From Planctomycetia bacterium (GTDB lineage Bacteria; Planctomycetota; Planctomycetia; Pirellulales; JACPPG01): DNA of 54,354 nt. The position numbers were made by a program, and so were the translations under genes. This document shows, piece by piece, positions 18,518 through 26,222 of the stretch. Numbering within the stretch: the first letter of the stretch is position 1; each line of letters opens with the position of its first letter. The stretch is taken from NCBI GenBank assembly GCA_016191115.1, contig JACPPG010000091.1, positions 1 through 54,354 on the forward strand, read 5' to 3'. A model generated the notes under the pieces. It was not told where the DNA came from and did no database searches. It saw only the letters and a program-made list of their open reading frames with translations.

Positions 18518-19706
18518 GGATCTGGCGCCGGCGAACGAGCGGGGCCGCCAATTGTTCGTAGATTTGTTCGTACCTGCCAACCATGCGATCGACGCTGTAC
18601 TCTTCCTTCGCACGCTGTCGCGCCGCCGTGCCCAACGCCTCGCGCAGCGCTGCGGCGCCGACCAGCTCGTTTAGTGCGGCGGCGAGCTCGACGACGTTGT
18701 CCTTCGCCACGAGCATTCCCGTGCGGCGAGCGACGATGATCTCCGCGTTCGAGCCGACCGAGGTCGCGACAATGGGAAGCCCGCACGCCATGGCCTCGAG
18801 GATCGTGTTGGACATGCCTTCCGAGTGGGAATTGAGGATAAAGACATCGATGGCCTGGTAGAACCGCTCGACACGCGCGACGTCGCCCAGAAAGTGGACA
18901 CGATCGGCAATTTTCAGCTCACGGGCCAGTTGCGCCAGTTCGTCCCGCAGCGGTCCGTCACCTGCCAAGGCCAGCGCGACTTCCAGCCCCTGGCTGCGAA
19001 GCCTGGCCACGACCTCTAGCACGCCCGCGTGGTTCTTCACCGGCACCAGCCGGGCGACCATGCCGAGCAATAGCCCGCCGGATGGTAGGCCGAAGGCTGC
19101 TCGCTCTTCCGCGCGTCGATTGCCGGCGGGCTGGAAGCGATCGGTATCGACGCCATTGGCGACAACCTCGATTCTCTCGCGCGGCAAACCCACCAGATTC
19201 GCCATGCAATCGGCCAGCGGGCTGGACACCGCCAAGAGCTGATCCGCTCGCGACCAGAACCAGCGCTGCAGCAACACGTGACGACGGTGGCTGTCCAGGA
19301 CGCCGTGCTCGCCATGTACGATCCTCGGCACGCGAGCCAGCCTGGCCGCCACCATCCCCTCGATGAGCGTGCCCCACGAATGCGTGTGCAGCAACTCCAC
19401 GTGGCGTCGGCGCAACTGCCGCGCCAGCCTCAGCGGCAGCGTCGGATCATTGTTCCAGCGGCGCTCGACGCCGCATAGCTCGACCCGATTTCTGTCCACG
19501 CGCGATTCCAAGGCGCCCCCTGCCGAAAACGTGCATATGGCAGGAGCGAAACGCTGCGGATCGAGTCGGTTACACAGATTGACGACGCCGTTCTCCAGTC
19601 CCCCCGAATCCAGGCTGAAGACGAGGTGCAACACGCGCAGCCGGCGCGACGCAGGCCGATCGTAGGCAGGCAACGGCGGCGGTGGCGCGGGAGTGGAGAC
19701 GTTCAC
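18510..19706 (-). CDS. Glycosyltransferase, stp2-like (PEP-CTERM/exosortase-locus type)
   Basis: A GT4 enzyme of about 398 residues. The start of its folded part, VLHLVFSLDSGGLENGVVNL, matches the stp2 sugar transferases of exosortase-associated EPS loci, whose hallmark is GGLENG. VVANGVDTDRFQP lies near residue 185, and EGMSNTILEAMACGLPIVAT near residue 300. The frame stays open up to 20069, but that part has no domain-like sequence. The GTG at 19706 is the nearest start giving a compact N-terminus (VNVSTPAPPPP) and is tentative, with no clear ribosome binding site. It is the first gene of the row, so a promoter should lie in 19.7-20.5 kb, although none is obvious. Confidence 0.8.
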   Translation of the reverse strand: MNVSTPAPPPPLPAYDRPASRRLRVLHLVFSLDSGGLENGVVNLCNRLDPQRFAPAICTFSAGGALESRVDRNRVELCGVERRWNNDPTLPLRLARQLRRRHVELLHTHSWGTLIEGMVAARLARVPRIVHGEHGVLDSHRRHVLLQRWFWSRADQLLAVSSPLADCMANLVGLPRERIEVVANGVDTDRFQPAGNRRAEERAAFGLPSGGLLLGMVARLVPVKNHAGVLEVVARLRSQGLEVALALAGDGPLRDELAQLARELKIADRVHFLGDVARVERFYQAIDVFILNSHSEGMSNTILEAMACGLPIVATSVGSNAEIIVARRTGMLVAKDNVVELAAALNELVGAAALREALGTAARQRAKEEYSVDRMVGRYEQIYEQLAAPLVRRRQIHD

Positions 19707-20525
19707 TTGCGTCGGTCGAGCGGAAACGCCAATGGGTGCGGCGACACCGGCTGCCCGCGCAAACAACTGGTCAGGCGACAAAGCGCCTCGGGCATGCCAC
19801 GCGCCGAAGACGGAGGGATAACGCGCCGGTTCGGTCGTCCGGCTGATCCGGCTAGGTGCAGGTCCGAAAGACACGGCGCACAGCCCGACTTGGGCCGACG
19901 GCCGCCTGCACTCGATGGATATGCTAGAGCGGCCCCGGGGAGGCCGCCAGCGGGACGTGCGCGCACTCCGTTCCCCTGGGCGACAGCCCATGAGCTTGCG
20001 GGGCGCCGTGTTCGCCAGAATCCTGCCTTCAATTGAATCTAGCCAGCCACGATGGGGGGCGTCAAGCAACTTCTACCTGGGGAGGTCGTAGGGGCTGAAG
20101 ACGCCAAAAATACATCACTCGAAGCATGTTCGAGGGGATCGGGCTTGGCTCGCCGGCTCCGTCGCTCCCTAAGCTGTCAGCTCCGAAGTGCGTTCCGTGC
20201 CCGCCGCCGCGCTCACGCGCCTGTGCACCAAGACGAGGCACAAGACGTACAAATGGCAACAGCGCTTGTCGCACAAGTCACGTGTTCCTGTCGGAAGTTG
20301 CACGACATCGGATCCGAGGGATCGACGCGCCCCAACTTGCTAGAACGTCGCTCGTCGCCTAGGATTCAGCCAGGCGTGCCTCATGCAAATGAGGCAGGCT
20401 TGTTGTGGCGCAGCCATGCGACGCCACGGGGGCGACAGCTTTTCTGGGGCTTGTTGCCGCCCACCCAGTCACAGCGGCAGCAAGTGGGACAAAGCCCGGG
20501 CTGGGATGCACGTCAGGGCGCGACG
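19707..20525. other. Long intergenic region upstream of the polysaccharide row
   Basis: About 820 bases without a convincing gene. The frames present are Arg/Pro-rich shadows. A stem-loop, GCCTCAT-GCAA-ATGAGGC, lies at 20378-20395. This region must hold the promoter for the minus-strand polysaccharide genes, but I find no consensus -35/-10 pair. Confidence 0.45.
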
Positions 20526-20789
20526 ATGGCTTCGGAACCCCTGCAAAGCGACGAGCCTCGCGTCAGCATGGAAGCGCCCGCCGACGCGCGCTCCGAAGCG
20601 ATCCTCTCGATCGACCGTTGCAAGGAAGCCCTGGAATTATGGTTGCAGTGGAACGAGGCGTACGAGACCGTCACAGCCGCCGCCTTTAAGAAGGGCTTCG
20701 ATCAGCGGCAACTCGAAGCGGCGATGGATCAGATGGACCGCATTCGGGCCCGCGCCATCGCCCTCTCTGCCGTTCTGCTCGGCAAATAG
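20526..20789 (+). CDS. Small hypothetical helical protein
   Basis: An 87-residue protein beginning MASEPLQSDEP. The C-terminal two thirds (AILSIDRCKEALELWLQWNE, then AYETVTAAAFKKGFDQRQLE) look like regular amphipathic helices with conserved-looking aromatic spacing, quite unlike a shadow frame. No family is recognised and no signal or membrane segment is present. A weak GGGCG precedes the ATG. It stands alone between the polysaccharide locus and the kinase region. Confidence 0.55.
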   Translation: MASEPLQSDEPRVSMEAPADARSEAILSIDRCKEALELWLQWNEAYETVTAAAFKKGFDQRQLEAAMDQMDRIRARAIALSAVLLGK

Positions 20790-20912
20790 CGCGCGTGGGC
20801 AGTCGGCGACGCCACGGCACCGCTTGACCGCCGCGGTGCACCCGCTTCCTTGTCAGGCCGCACCATTCGGAGGCCAACCAATAGTGGCTGTCGCGCGTGA
20901 GGGTCCGAGGGT

Positions 20913-21179
20913 CTATGCGGGCGGCGGCCGGTCCGCCTTTTTGGGAGGACTCTTCTGGACGGTTTCGAGCCAGTCAAGGTACGACTCGATTTCGTTCAAG
21001 GGCATCCCCAGATAAAGGGCCTTGCGGATCGCTTCGTCGCGCTCGAACAGAGTGTCGGCATGTTCCAGGATGAGCTTGGCGATCTCGTGCACGTGCGGTT
21101 TCCGACCGATCGAGTTTCGAGACGGCCGACCGTTGGATTTGGACAGTTGAGATCTAAGCGCCTTGTCTTCGACCTTCAT
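20913..21179 (-). CDS. Small hypothetical protein
   Basis: An 88-residue protein. The middle (HEIAKLILEHADTLFERDEA, then IRKALYLGMPLNEIESYLDW) is hydrophilic and helical with clear coding character, ending in a Lys/Pro-rich tail. An in-frame TTG five codons upstream could also start it, but the ATG at 21179 is preferred. The KALYLGMPLNEIESYLDWL pattern resembles short DNA- or protein-binding helix-turn-helix segments, but no family is recognised. It is convergent with the preceding small gene. Confidence 0.55.
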   Translation of the reverse strand: MKVEDKALRSQLSKSNGRPSRNSIGRKPHVHEIAKLILEHADTLFERDEAIRKALYLGMPLNEIESYLDWLETVQKSPPKKADRPPPA

Positions 21180-21343
21180 CGTGCCGGAGACCAAGCAACA
21201 TCAACGAGTCTTGCCGCGCTCAATGTCAATTATAGATGTCAGCTTCGCACGCCCACTGGCCAACCGCGGCCTTCGCGCTCCCTCTGCCAGGGGGCAGGTC
21301 TGAGGTTGTAGCCCACAGGCCTTTGCGCTTTGGACGCCCTTTT

Positions 21344-21676
21344 ATGACGAACCAGCCCAGAAAGCAACCGAACGCCGCGCACCGCCTGGCCACGTGTTGG
21401 CCACGCGACCCGTGGCCTGCCGGCCCGACGAATCCATCCGGGTCGTCCGAGGAAGGCAACGACGCTCGCCGCGGCGCGCAAGCGGAGGAACAGTTCGCGC
21501 TGCTGCTGGAACAATACGATGAGAGCATTCGCGGCGCGAAGTCGGCGCACCGGCCCTCCGCGAGCCCTCTCTGCGCCGGAACAGGCCGCGCCGAGCAACT
21601 CGCGGCCTACCAGGAACTTCTCGAGTTGCTTGCCTTGCTCGGAACGCTGAGCAAGACGCGATCGTCTTGGAACTGA
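21344..21676 (+). CDS. Kinase-leader-like fragment (N-terminal extension without kinase)
   Basis: A 110-residue frame starting MTNQPRKQPNAAHR. Its second half (EEQFALLLEQYDESIRG ... EQLAAYQELLELLALLG) resembles the N-terminal leader of the adjacent large kinase (LLNLLVQYDEALAEGTL ... ELADQLVRGKQLLELLAAL). In such kinases this helical leader precedes the catalytic domain. Here the frame stops right after the leader, 37 bases before the end of the convergent kinase gene. It is either a remnant of a second, truncated kinase gene or a small stand-alone protein that could pair with the kinase. Upstream sequence offers no strong ribosome binding site. Confidence 0.45.
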   Translation: MTNQPRKQPNAAHRLATCWPRDPWPAGPTNPSGSSEEGNDARRGAQAEEQFALLLEQYDESIRGAKSAHRPSASPLCAGTGRAEQLAAYQELLELLALLGTLSKTRSSWN

Positions 21677-21712
21677 TTCGTGCCGGCGTCGGGGAGCCAT
21701 TCTTGCACACGT

Positions 21713-24700
21713 CTAGTTCGCGTTGACGTGCGGTTCGATCAACTGTTGTGCCTCTCTGATCAGAACGTCGCGCGCGATTCTGTCCCGCCTGAGCAGCCGC
21801 TTCTCGTCTTGCGCGCTCGGCGGCGAGCTGTTGACGGCCCGGTCTAGAACGATGCGCGCCTTGTCAGCCTCTCCCAAGCGGGCATACGCCATCGACAAAA
21901 AGGCGTCGCCGGCCCATGTCCGCCCAGCGTCGTGAGCCGTGCTCGCGAGGGGATCGGGCTTCTCTTGCAAGCGAAGGCCCTCGGCGAGGTGCGAGATCGC
22001 TTCTTCAAAGCGACCGGCGCGATATAACGCGGCGCCGAGCAGCGTTTCATACGCACGTCGCTCGCGGGGGGGCAGCCGCGCGCGATCGGCCATCTCGACA
22101 AGCTGCCGCGGGTCGTCGACGGCGTCCGGCGCCAGCACGCACGTCCAGGCGATTTCGGCCGCCGCCTGGGACGTGGCGTCAGCGGCGAACGCGGACACCA
22201 GTTTCCGGCACGTCGCGCGATACCCTTCGTGCGTTCCGTCGGCCAGCTCCAGCAGAGCCAGATGACGCAACATGCGGCCCACCCCCGCGTCGTGCGCGCC
22301 GCGCAGCGATTGTTGCATTGCGGCAGCTTCACCGAGCGCCTCTTTCGCACCCGCGAACTCGCCCAGGGCTTCCCGCACGTGCGCCGTTTCGTGCAGTATC
22401 GACGCGTGATAAGCGCGCGATTCGTCGTCCTCCCCCAGGGCGCGCGCTTCGAGCAACTCCTGCCGGCACAGCTCGTTGGCCTCGGCGTGGCGGTCTTGCC
22501 GATCGAGGATGGACAGCAGCTTTTCCACGCACGACTGCCGGTTCGGCAGGTTCTTGTCCTCCCGTCGGAAGATATCGAGGGCTTCCACGAGCGCGCTTTC
22601 GGCTTGTGCCGGATCGTTCATCAACAAAAGCGGCTCGGCCATTCTGGCCTTCGTGAGACCCACCGCGCGATGATGTTCGTCGTAGATCTGCTGGCAGAAG
22701 CGCGCCGTGTCGCGGTACACCTGCAAGGCTTGCTCCGGCTTGCCGTCCTCGATCAGGGCTTCGGCCAGCAGGTAGTTCGGCCACACGAGCAGCGGGTGGC
22801 GTTCACCGCCCGCCTGGCGCATGCGCGCGATGGACTCCTGCATCGTCTTGACCGCGGCGTGCGCGTTCCCCAAGCGGCGTTGGAAATACGATTGCAACAT
22901 CAACGTCAGGCCCGCCGCGATGTCGGAGTCGCCATTAGCGGACAAAACGCGATTGGCCTCCGCCAGGAGCGTGGCCGCCTCCAAGGGCTTCTTGTCGACC
23001 TCGTACCGCAGCATGGCCAGGCCGATCAACGCGAAGGCGTACTGAGTCGGCGAGTCGCTCCGGCGGCGATGAAACTCCAGCACTTCCTCCATCAACGGCA
23101 GGGCAGCGGCCTTCTCCGCCTCCGTCTCGTGACCGTTGGTGACCACCAGCCAGGCCAGGTTGAACTTCGTGCGAATCGTGTCGGCATGCGCTGGCCCCAG
23201 CAGCTTGGTGCGAATCGCCAGCGCTCTTCGCAACAGCCGCTTGGTATCGGTGAAATCGAAGTTGGCAAACCGCAGGCTGGCCAGGTCGTGCAGGCTCTCG
23301 GCTGTTTCCAGATGTTCCTCGCCATGCAGCCTCTCGCGCAACCGCAGGCTTTGTTCCAACAGCGGCTCCGCCTCGTGAACCATCCCCAGCGTGACGTAGA
23401 CGCTGCCGATCACGGCCATCAGCTTGGCCTGCACGGCCGGCTGATTGTCGAGACCGCCGTGCAGCTTTTCGGCGCCCTGCCGTAGAATGTCGGCCGCGGT
23501 GAGGTGGTTCGTGCTGTCGACTTTCGCGCGAAAGCGAAACCCTTCCAAACCGACGGGATCGGCGGCGCGGAGCATCCCTTCCAGGAAATCGGCCACGCTC
23601 TGCGCCCTTTTGGATTCCGACTGGGCCAGCTCGGCCGCGGCCGCCTCACGGCCGGCCGCCGCTTGCGCCTGTTCGCGGGCCGCCTCGATCCGAACCGCGG
23701 CGACGGTCGATCCCACGGCCAGGGCCGTCAAAAGCAGCAACACCGCGGCCGAGAGCGCGGCGACGCCCGGATTGCGCCGCGCCCACCGCCCCAGCCGCTC
23801 GACGCGCGTCACGCGGCGCGCGGAAATCGGCTCGCCGGCCAGGTAGCGACGCAAATCGTCCGATAGCGCCCGCGCCGACTTGTATCGGTGAACAGGCCTT
23901 TTCTCCAGACATTTCAGGCAGATCGCTTCCAAGTCCGACGGAACGCGCGGATTGGCGCGCGTGAGGCGCGCCGGCTCCTCATTCAGGATGCGGCGCACGC
24001 AATCCGCGTCCGACGCGCCAGCGAAAGGCCGCCCGCCTGTGAGCGCCTCGTACAGAACGGCGCCCAGCCCATAAACGTCGGTCGCGGCGCCGATGTCGCC
24101 CAATCGTCCCTCGGCTTGTTCCGGCGCCATATAGCCCGGCGTCCCCATGGCGACGCCGCTTTGCGTGTCGGAGCCGGCCGCGCCTTCCAGTTTGGCGAGC
24201 CCGAAGTCGACGAGCTTGGGAACGAAAGGTAGCGCCGCGTCGCCGCCCGTCAGTATGTTCTCCGGCGCGGCGGGCTCCAAAAGCACGTTGCTTGGTTTGA
24301 TGTCTCGGTGCAGCACGCCGCGCGAATGCGCGTAGTGCACTCCGTCGGCAAGTTGGGCGACGAGTTCCGCCGCTTGCGTCGGCGCGAGCGGCCCATCTTG
24401 TTGCTTCAGGAATGCGCCCAGGCTTGGTCCCGCGCAGTAGGCCGAGGCGATATAGCAGCCCAATCCGACCTCGCCTGCTTCATGGACGGAGACGAGGTTG
24501 GGGTGGGTCAACCGAGCCGTGGCGCGCGCCTCGCGCAAGAACCTGGCCCGCAGCGACGCCGACAGAAGGGCCTCGGACCGCGGCAACTTCAGCGCCACGT
24601 GCCGCTTGAGGAGCGGGTCAAACGCCAACAGCACCACGCCGTGTCCGCCCAGGCCGATTTCGCGCAGGATCACAAATCGCCCGAAGGACCGCGGTCCCGC

Positions 24701-25003
24701 GCCCTTGCGCAGTTCGCCGAGGAGGAGGTCGAGATTGGCCGTCGACGGTGCCCGGCCGCCGTGCGCGGCGCGCTCTGGCTGCGGTGGATCTTCCGGCTGC
24801 CGGAATCGCAGCGCCGCCAATAGCTCCAGCAACTGCTTTCCGCGCACGAGTTGGTCCGCCAGCTCCGCGGAAACGTCGGGCGGCGTTTGCGTGTCCGCGT
24901 CCGAAAGGGTTCCCTCCGCCAGGGCCTCGTCATACTGGACGAGGAGATTCAGTAGTCTCGCGTCTTCCGATGTTTCGTGCGCCGGATCGTTTCGGTCTTC
25001 CAT
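21713..25003 (-). CDS. Transmembrane Ser/Thr protein kinase with TPR-like tail
   Basis: A 1096-residue protein. Order: helical leader (1-100); Hanks-type kinase domain (about 110-385) with glycine loop IGLGGHGVV, Lys in VALKLP, catalytic HRDIKPSN near 238, DFGLAK and GTPGYMAPEQAEG; one membrane helix near 425 (VAALSAAVLLLLTALAVGST); Ala/Glu-rich coiled coil; then a long helical TPR-like region (for example YVTLGMVHEAEPLLEQSLRL and RRALAIRTKLLGPAHADTIR). All catalytic residues are present, so it should be active. It would sit in the membrane with the kinase in the cytoplasm and the repeats outside. The ATG at 25003 was chosen because upstream extension reads into the palindromic element at 25285. 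Targets are unknown. Confidence 0.9.
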   Translation of the reverse strand: MEDRNDPAHETSEDARLLNLLVQYDEALAEGTLSDADTQTPPDVSAELADQLVRGKQLLELLAALRFRQPEDPPQPERAAHGGRAPSTANLDLLLGELRKGAGPRSFGRFVILREIGLGGHGVVLLAFDPLLKRHVALKLPRSEALLSASLRARFLREARATARLTHPNLVSVHEAGEVGLGCYIASAYCAGPSLGAFLKQQDGPLAPTQAAELVAQLADGVHYAHSRGVLHRDIKPSNVLLEPAAPENILTGGDAALPFVPKLVDFGLAKLEGAAGSDTQSGVAMGTPGYMAPEQAEGRLGDIGAATDVYGLGAVLYEALTGGRPFAGASDADCVRRILNEEPARLTRANPRVPSDLEAICLKCLEKRPVHRYKSARALSDDLRRYLAGEPISARRVTRVERLGRWARRNPGVAALSAAVLLLLTALAVGSTVAAVRIEAAREQAQAAAGREAAAAELAQSESKRAQSVADFLEGMLRAADPVGLEGFRFRAKVDSTNHLTAADILRQGAEKLHGGLDNQPAVQAKLMAVIGSVYVTLGMVHEAEPLLEQSLRLRERLHGEEHLETAESLHDLASLRFANFDFTDTKRLLRRALAIRTKLLGPAHADTIRTKFNLAWLVVTNGHETEAEKAAALPLMEEVLEFHRRRSDSPTQYAFALIGLAMLRYEVDKKPLEAATLLAEANRVLSANGDSDIAAGLTLMLQSYFQRRLGNAHAAVKTMQESIARMRQAGGERHPLLVWPNYLLAEALIEDGKPEQALQVYRDTARFCQQIYDEHHRAVGLTKARMAEPLLLMNDPAQAESALVEALDIFRREDKNLPNRQSCVEKLLSILDRQDRHAEANELCRQELLEARALGEDDESRAYHASILHETAHVREALGEFAGAKEALGEAAAMQQSLRGAHDAGVGRMLRHLALLELADGTHEGYRATCRKLVSAFAADATSQAAAEIAWTCVLAPDAVDDPRQLVEMADRARLPPRERRAYETLLGAALYRAGRFEEAISHLAEGLRLQEKPDPLASTAHDAGRTWAGDAFLSMAYARLGEADKARIVLDRAVNSSPPSAQDEKRLLRRDRIARDVLIREAQQLIEPHVNAN

Positions 25004-25284
25004 TGTTGCGAGGTGTCTGGCGCTTGTGCACGGCGGCGGCCGCCCGCGATTGAGAACTTCCGTCAGGCCGCCCGGGAGCCCCCGCGTCCCGGCCGATTGG
25101 ATCGGTATGCCGATTGAGAGCGCTTCCAGCAGAATAATCGTTGGCTGCGGTGTCGTCCAAGCCCCGCCCGTCTTTTGCGTTGAAATCAAGCCCCGCGTTT
25201 GAAACGGCCGGCCGGCGTGCGCGCCGCCGGCCTTCCAGGCGGGGGTCCCCCAGGGCCGAAGCGTGGCGTAAACGAGCACCGAAG

Positions 25285-25407
25285 CAGGAGAACCGCGAAG
25301 TCCGGGGCCTGGCTCATTTTTCGGCACATGCGGTTCTCAATTCTTCCGAAGGACCTTCGGCCGAAAAATGTGCCCGACCCCCTCTCCCAGGACTTTGCAG
25401 TTCTCCT
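25285..25407. mobile_element. Palindromic element family I, copy 2 (MITE-like)
   Basis: This is the reverse-oriented copy of the element at 2453. About 60 central bases, including the CCGAAGGACCTTCGG core and the CATTTTTCGGC/GCCGAAAAATG arms, are nearly identical. The termini are CAGGAGAACCGCGAAGTCC and GGACTTTGCAGTTCTCCT. It is flanked by GAGCACCGAAG (25274-25284) and GAGCACCGAAT (25408-25418). The upstream frame of the kinase gene runs through it. Confidence 0.85.
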
Positions 25408-25418
25408 GAGCACCGAAT

Positions 25419-25574
25419 CAGGGCCATTCTGTTTTTCAACATGGCGAGGCGGGAAAATGGGACTGGCTCCGAGCATAAACAGCGCAAGTCCTTTCAGACC
25501 AACGTTGCGTCTCGGTGCCTGTCCCACTTTCCCGCCGGTGCGCCGCCGTCCAGCTTGAATCTATGAACGGCCCT
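25419..25574. mobile_element. Palindromic element family II, copy A (MITE-like, 156 bp)
   Basis: The ends are CAGGGCCATTC and GAACGGCCCT. A strong inner dyad pairs GGCGGGAAAATGGGACTGGC with GCCTGTCCCACTTTCCCGCC. It is flanked by GAGCACCGAAT (25408-25418) and GAGCACCGAAG (25575-25585), and shares the left direct repeat with the family I copy next to it. A second copy in opposite orientation and of the same length is at 33742. Confidence 0.85.
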
Positions 25575-25662
25575 GAGCACCGAAGGGCAACTCTGGCGGC
25601 TTTTAGTCACTCGTGATAACTTCATCTGGTCTTTTCCGTCCAACGGTTAGGGGACTGGCGCC

Positions 25663-26169
25663 ATGTCGGACGACTTCGCAAGACGCCTGGACGAGGAGCT
25701 TGGCTCGACGCTCGACGCCATCGCCGCCGATCGGGCGATGAAGATCGTGGCGGCCCGGCTGGCCGCCGAAAAGATCGACGAGCGGCTTTCCGAGGCCAAG
25801 TTGGCGCTGGACGCCCTGCTCGTCCCGCGGATGCAGGCCCTGGCGACCAAGCTGGGCGCCGGTGCCCCCCGCACCGGCCAGACCGATCCGCAGACCGAAG
25901 CGGCGGCCTGGTGCTGCGCCATTCCGCTGGCGTTGATGGGGGACGTGCCGCTGGCGGCATACGCCGGGGACTGCATCGTGGGGACGATCGCCCCATCGAC
26001 CGACGGCCAGAGCTACCACGTAACCGTTTGGTCGCGACTGCGCGACAACACCGAGCGGGAAGAATGCACGTTCCGACGCGATCCGGCGGGCAAGGCAGAA
26101 GTCCAGGCGTGGATCGACGAGCGGCTCATCCGCTGCGCGCAGCGGCATTTGGGTCTGCAACGGGGCTGA
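25663..26169 (+). CDS. Hypothetical protein, 168 residues
   Basis: Starts MSDDFARRLDEELGSTLDAI at an ATG preceded by GGGGAC. Residues 1-60 are predicted helix, alternately charged and hydrophobic; residues 80-168 (AAWCCAIPLALMGDVPLAAY, then TVWSRLRDNTEREECTFRRD) look like a mixed alpha/beta domain. No family is recognised, and no signal peptide or membrane segment is present. It ends about 50 bases before the amidase gene in the same direction, so the two may be co-transcribed. Confidence 0.6.
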   Translation: MSDDFARRLDEELGSTLDAIAADRAMKIVAARLAAEKIDERLSEAKLALDALLVPRMQALATKLGAGAPRTGQTDPQTEAAAWCCAIPLALMGDVPLAAYAGDCIVGTIAPSTDGQSYHVTVWSRLRDNTEREECTFRRDPAGKAEVQAWIDERLIRCAQRHLGLQRG

Positions 26170-26222
26170 TAAACCTCTCGACGAAGCCGCGGTTCCGCGG
26201 CTCCCAAAACGAGGAAATCGCT

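Noticed and set aside
22229..23485. 418-codon plus-strand open frame
   Set aside because: Antisense to the TPR region of the kinase gene; no domain or start signal.
25004..25327. N-terminal extension of the kinase gene
   Set aside because: The extra codons translate the palindromic element and non-protein-like sequence; the leader typical of such kinases begins at the ATG at 25003.
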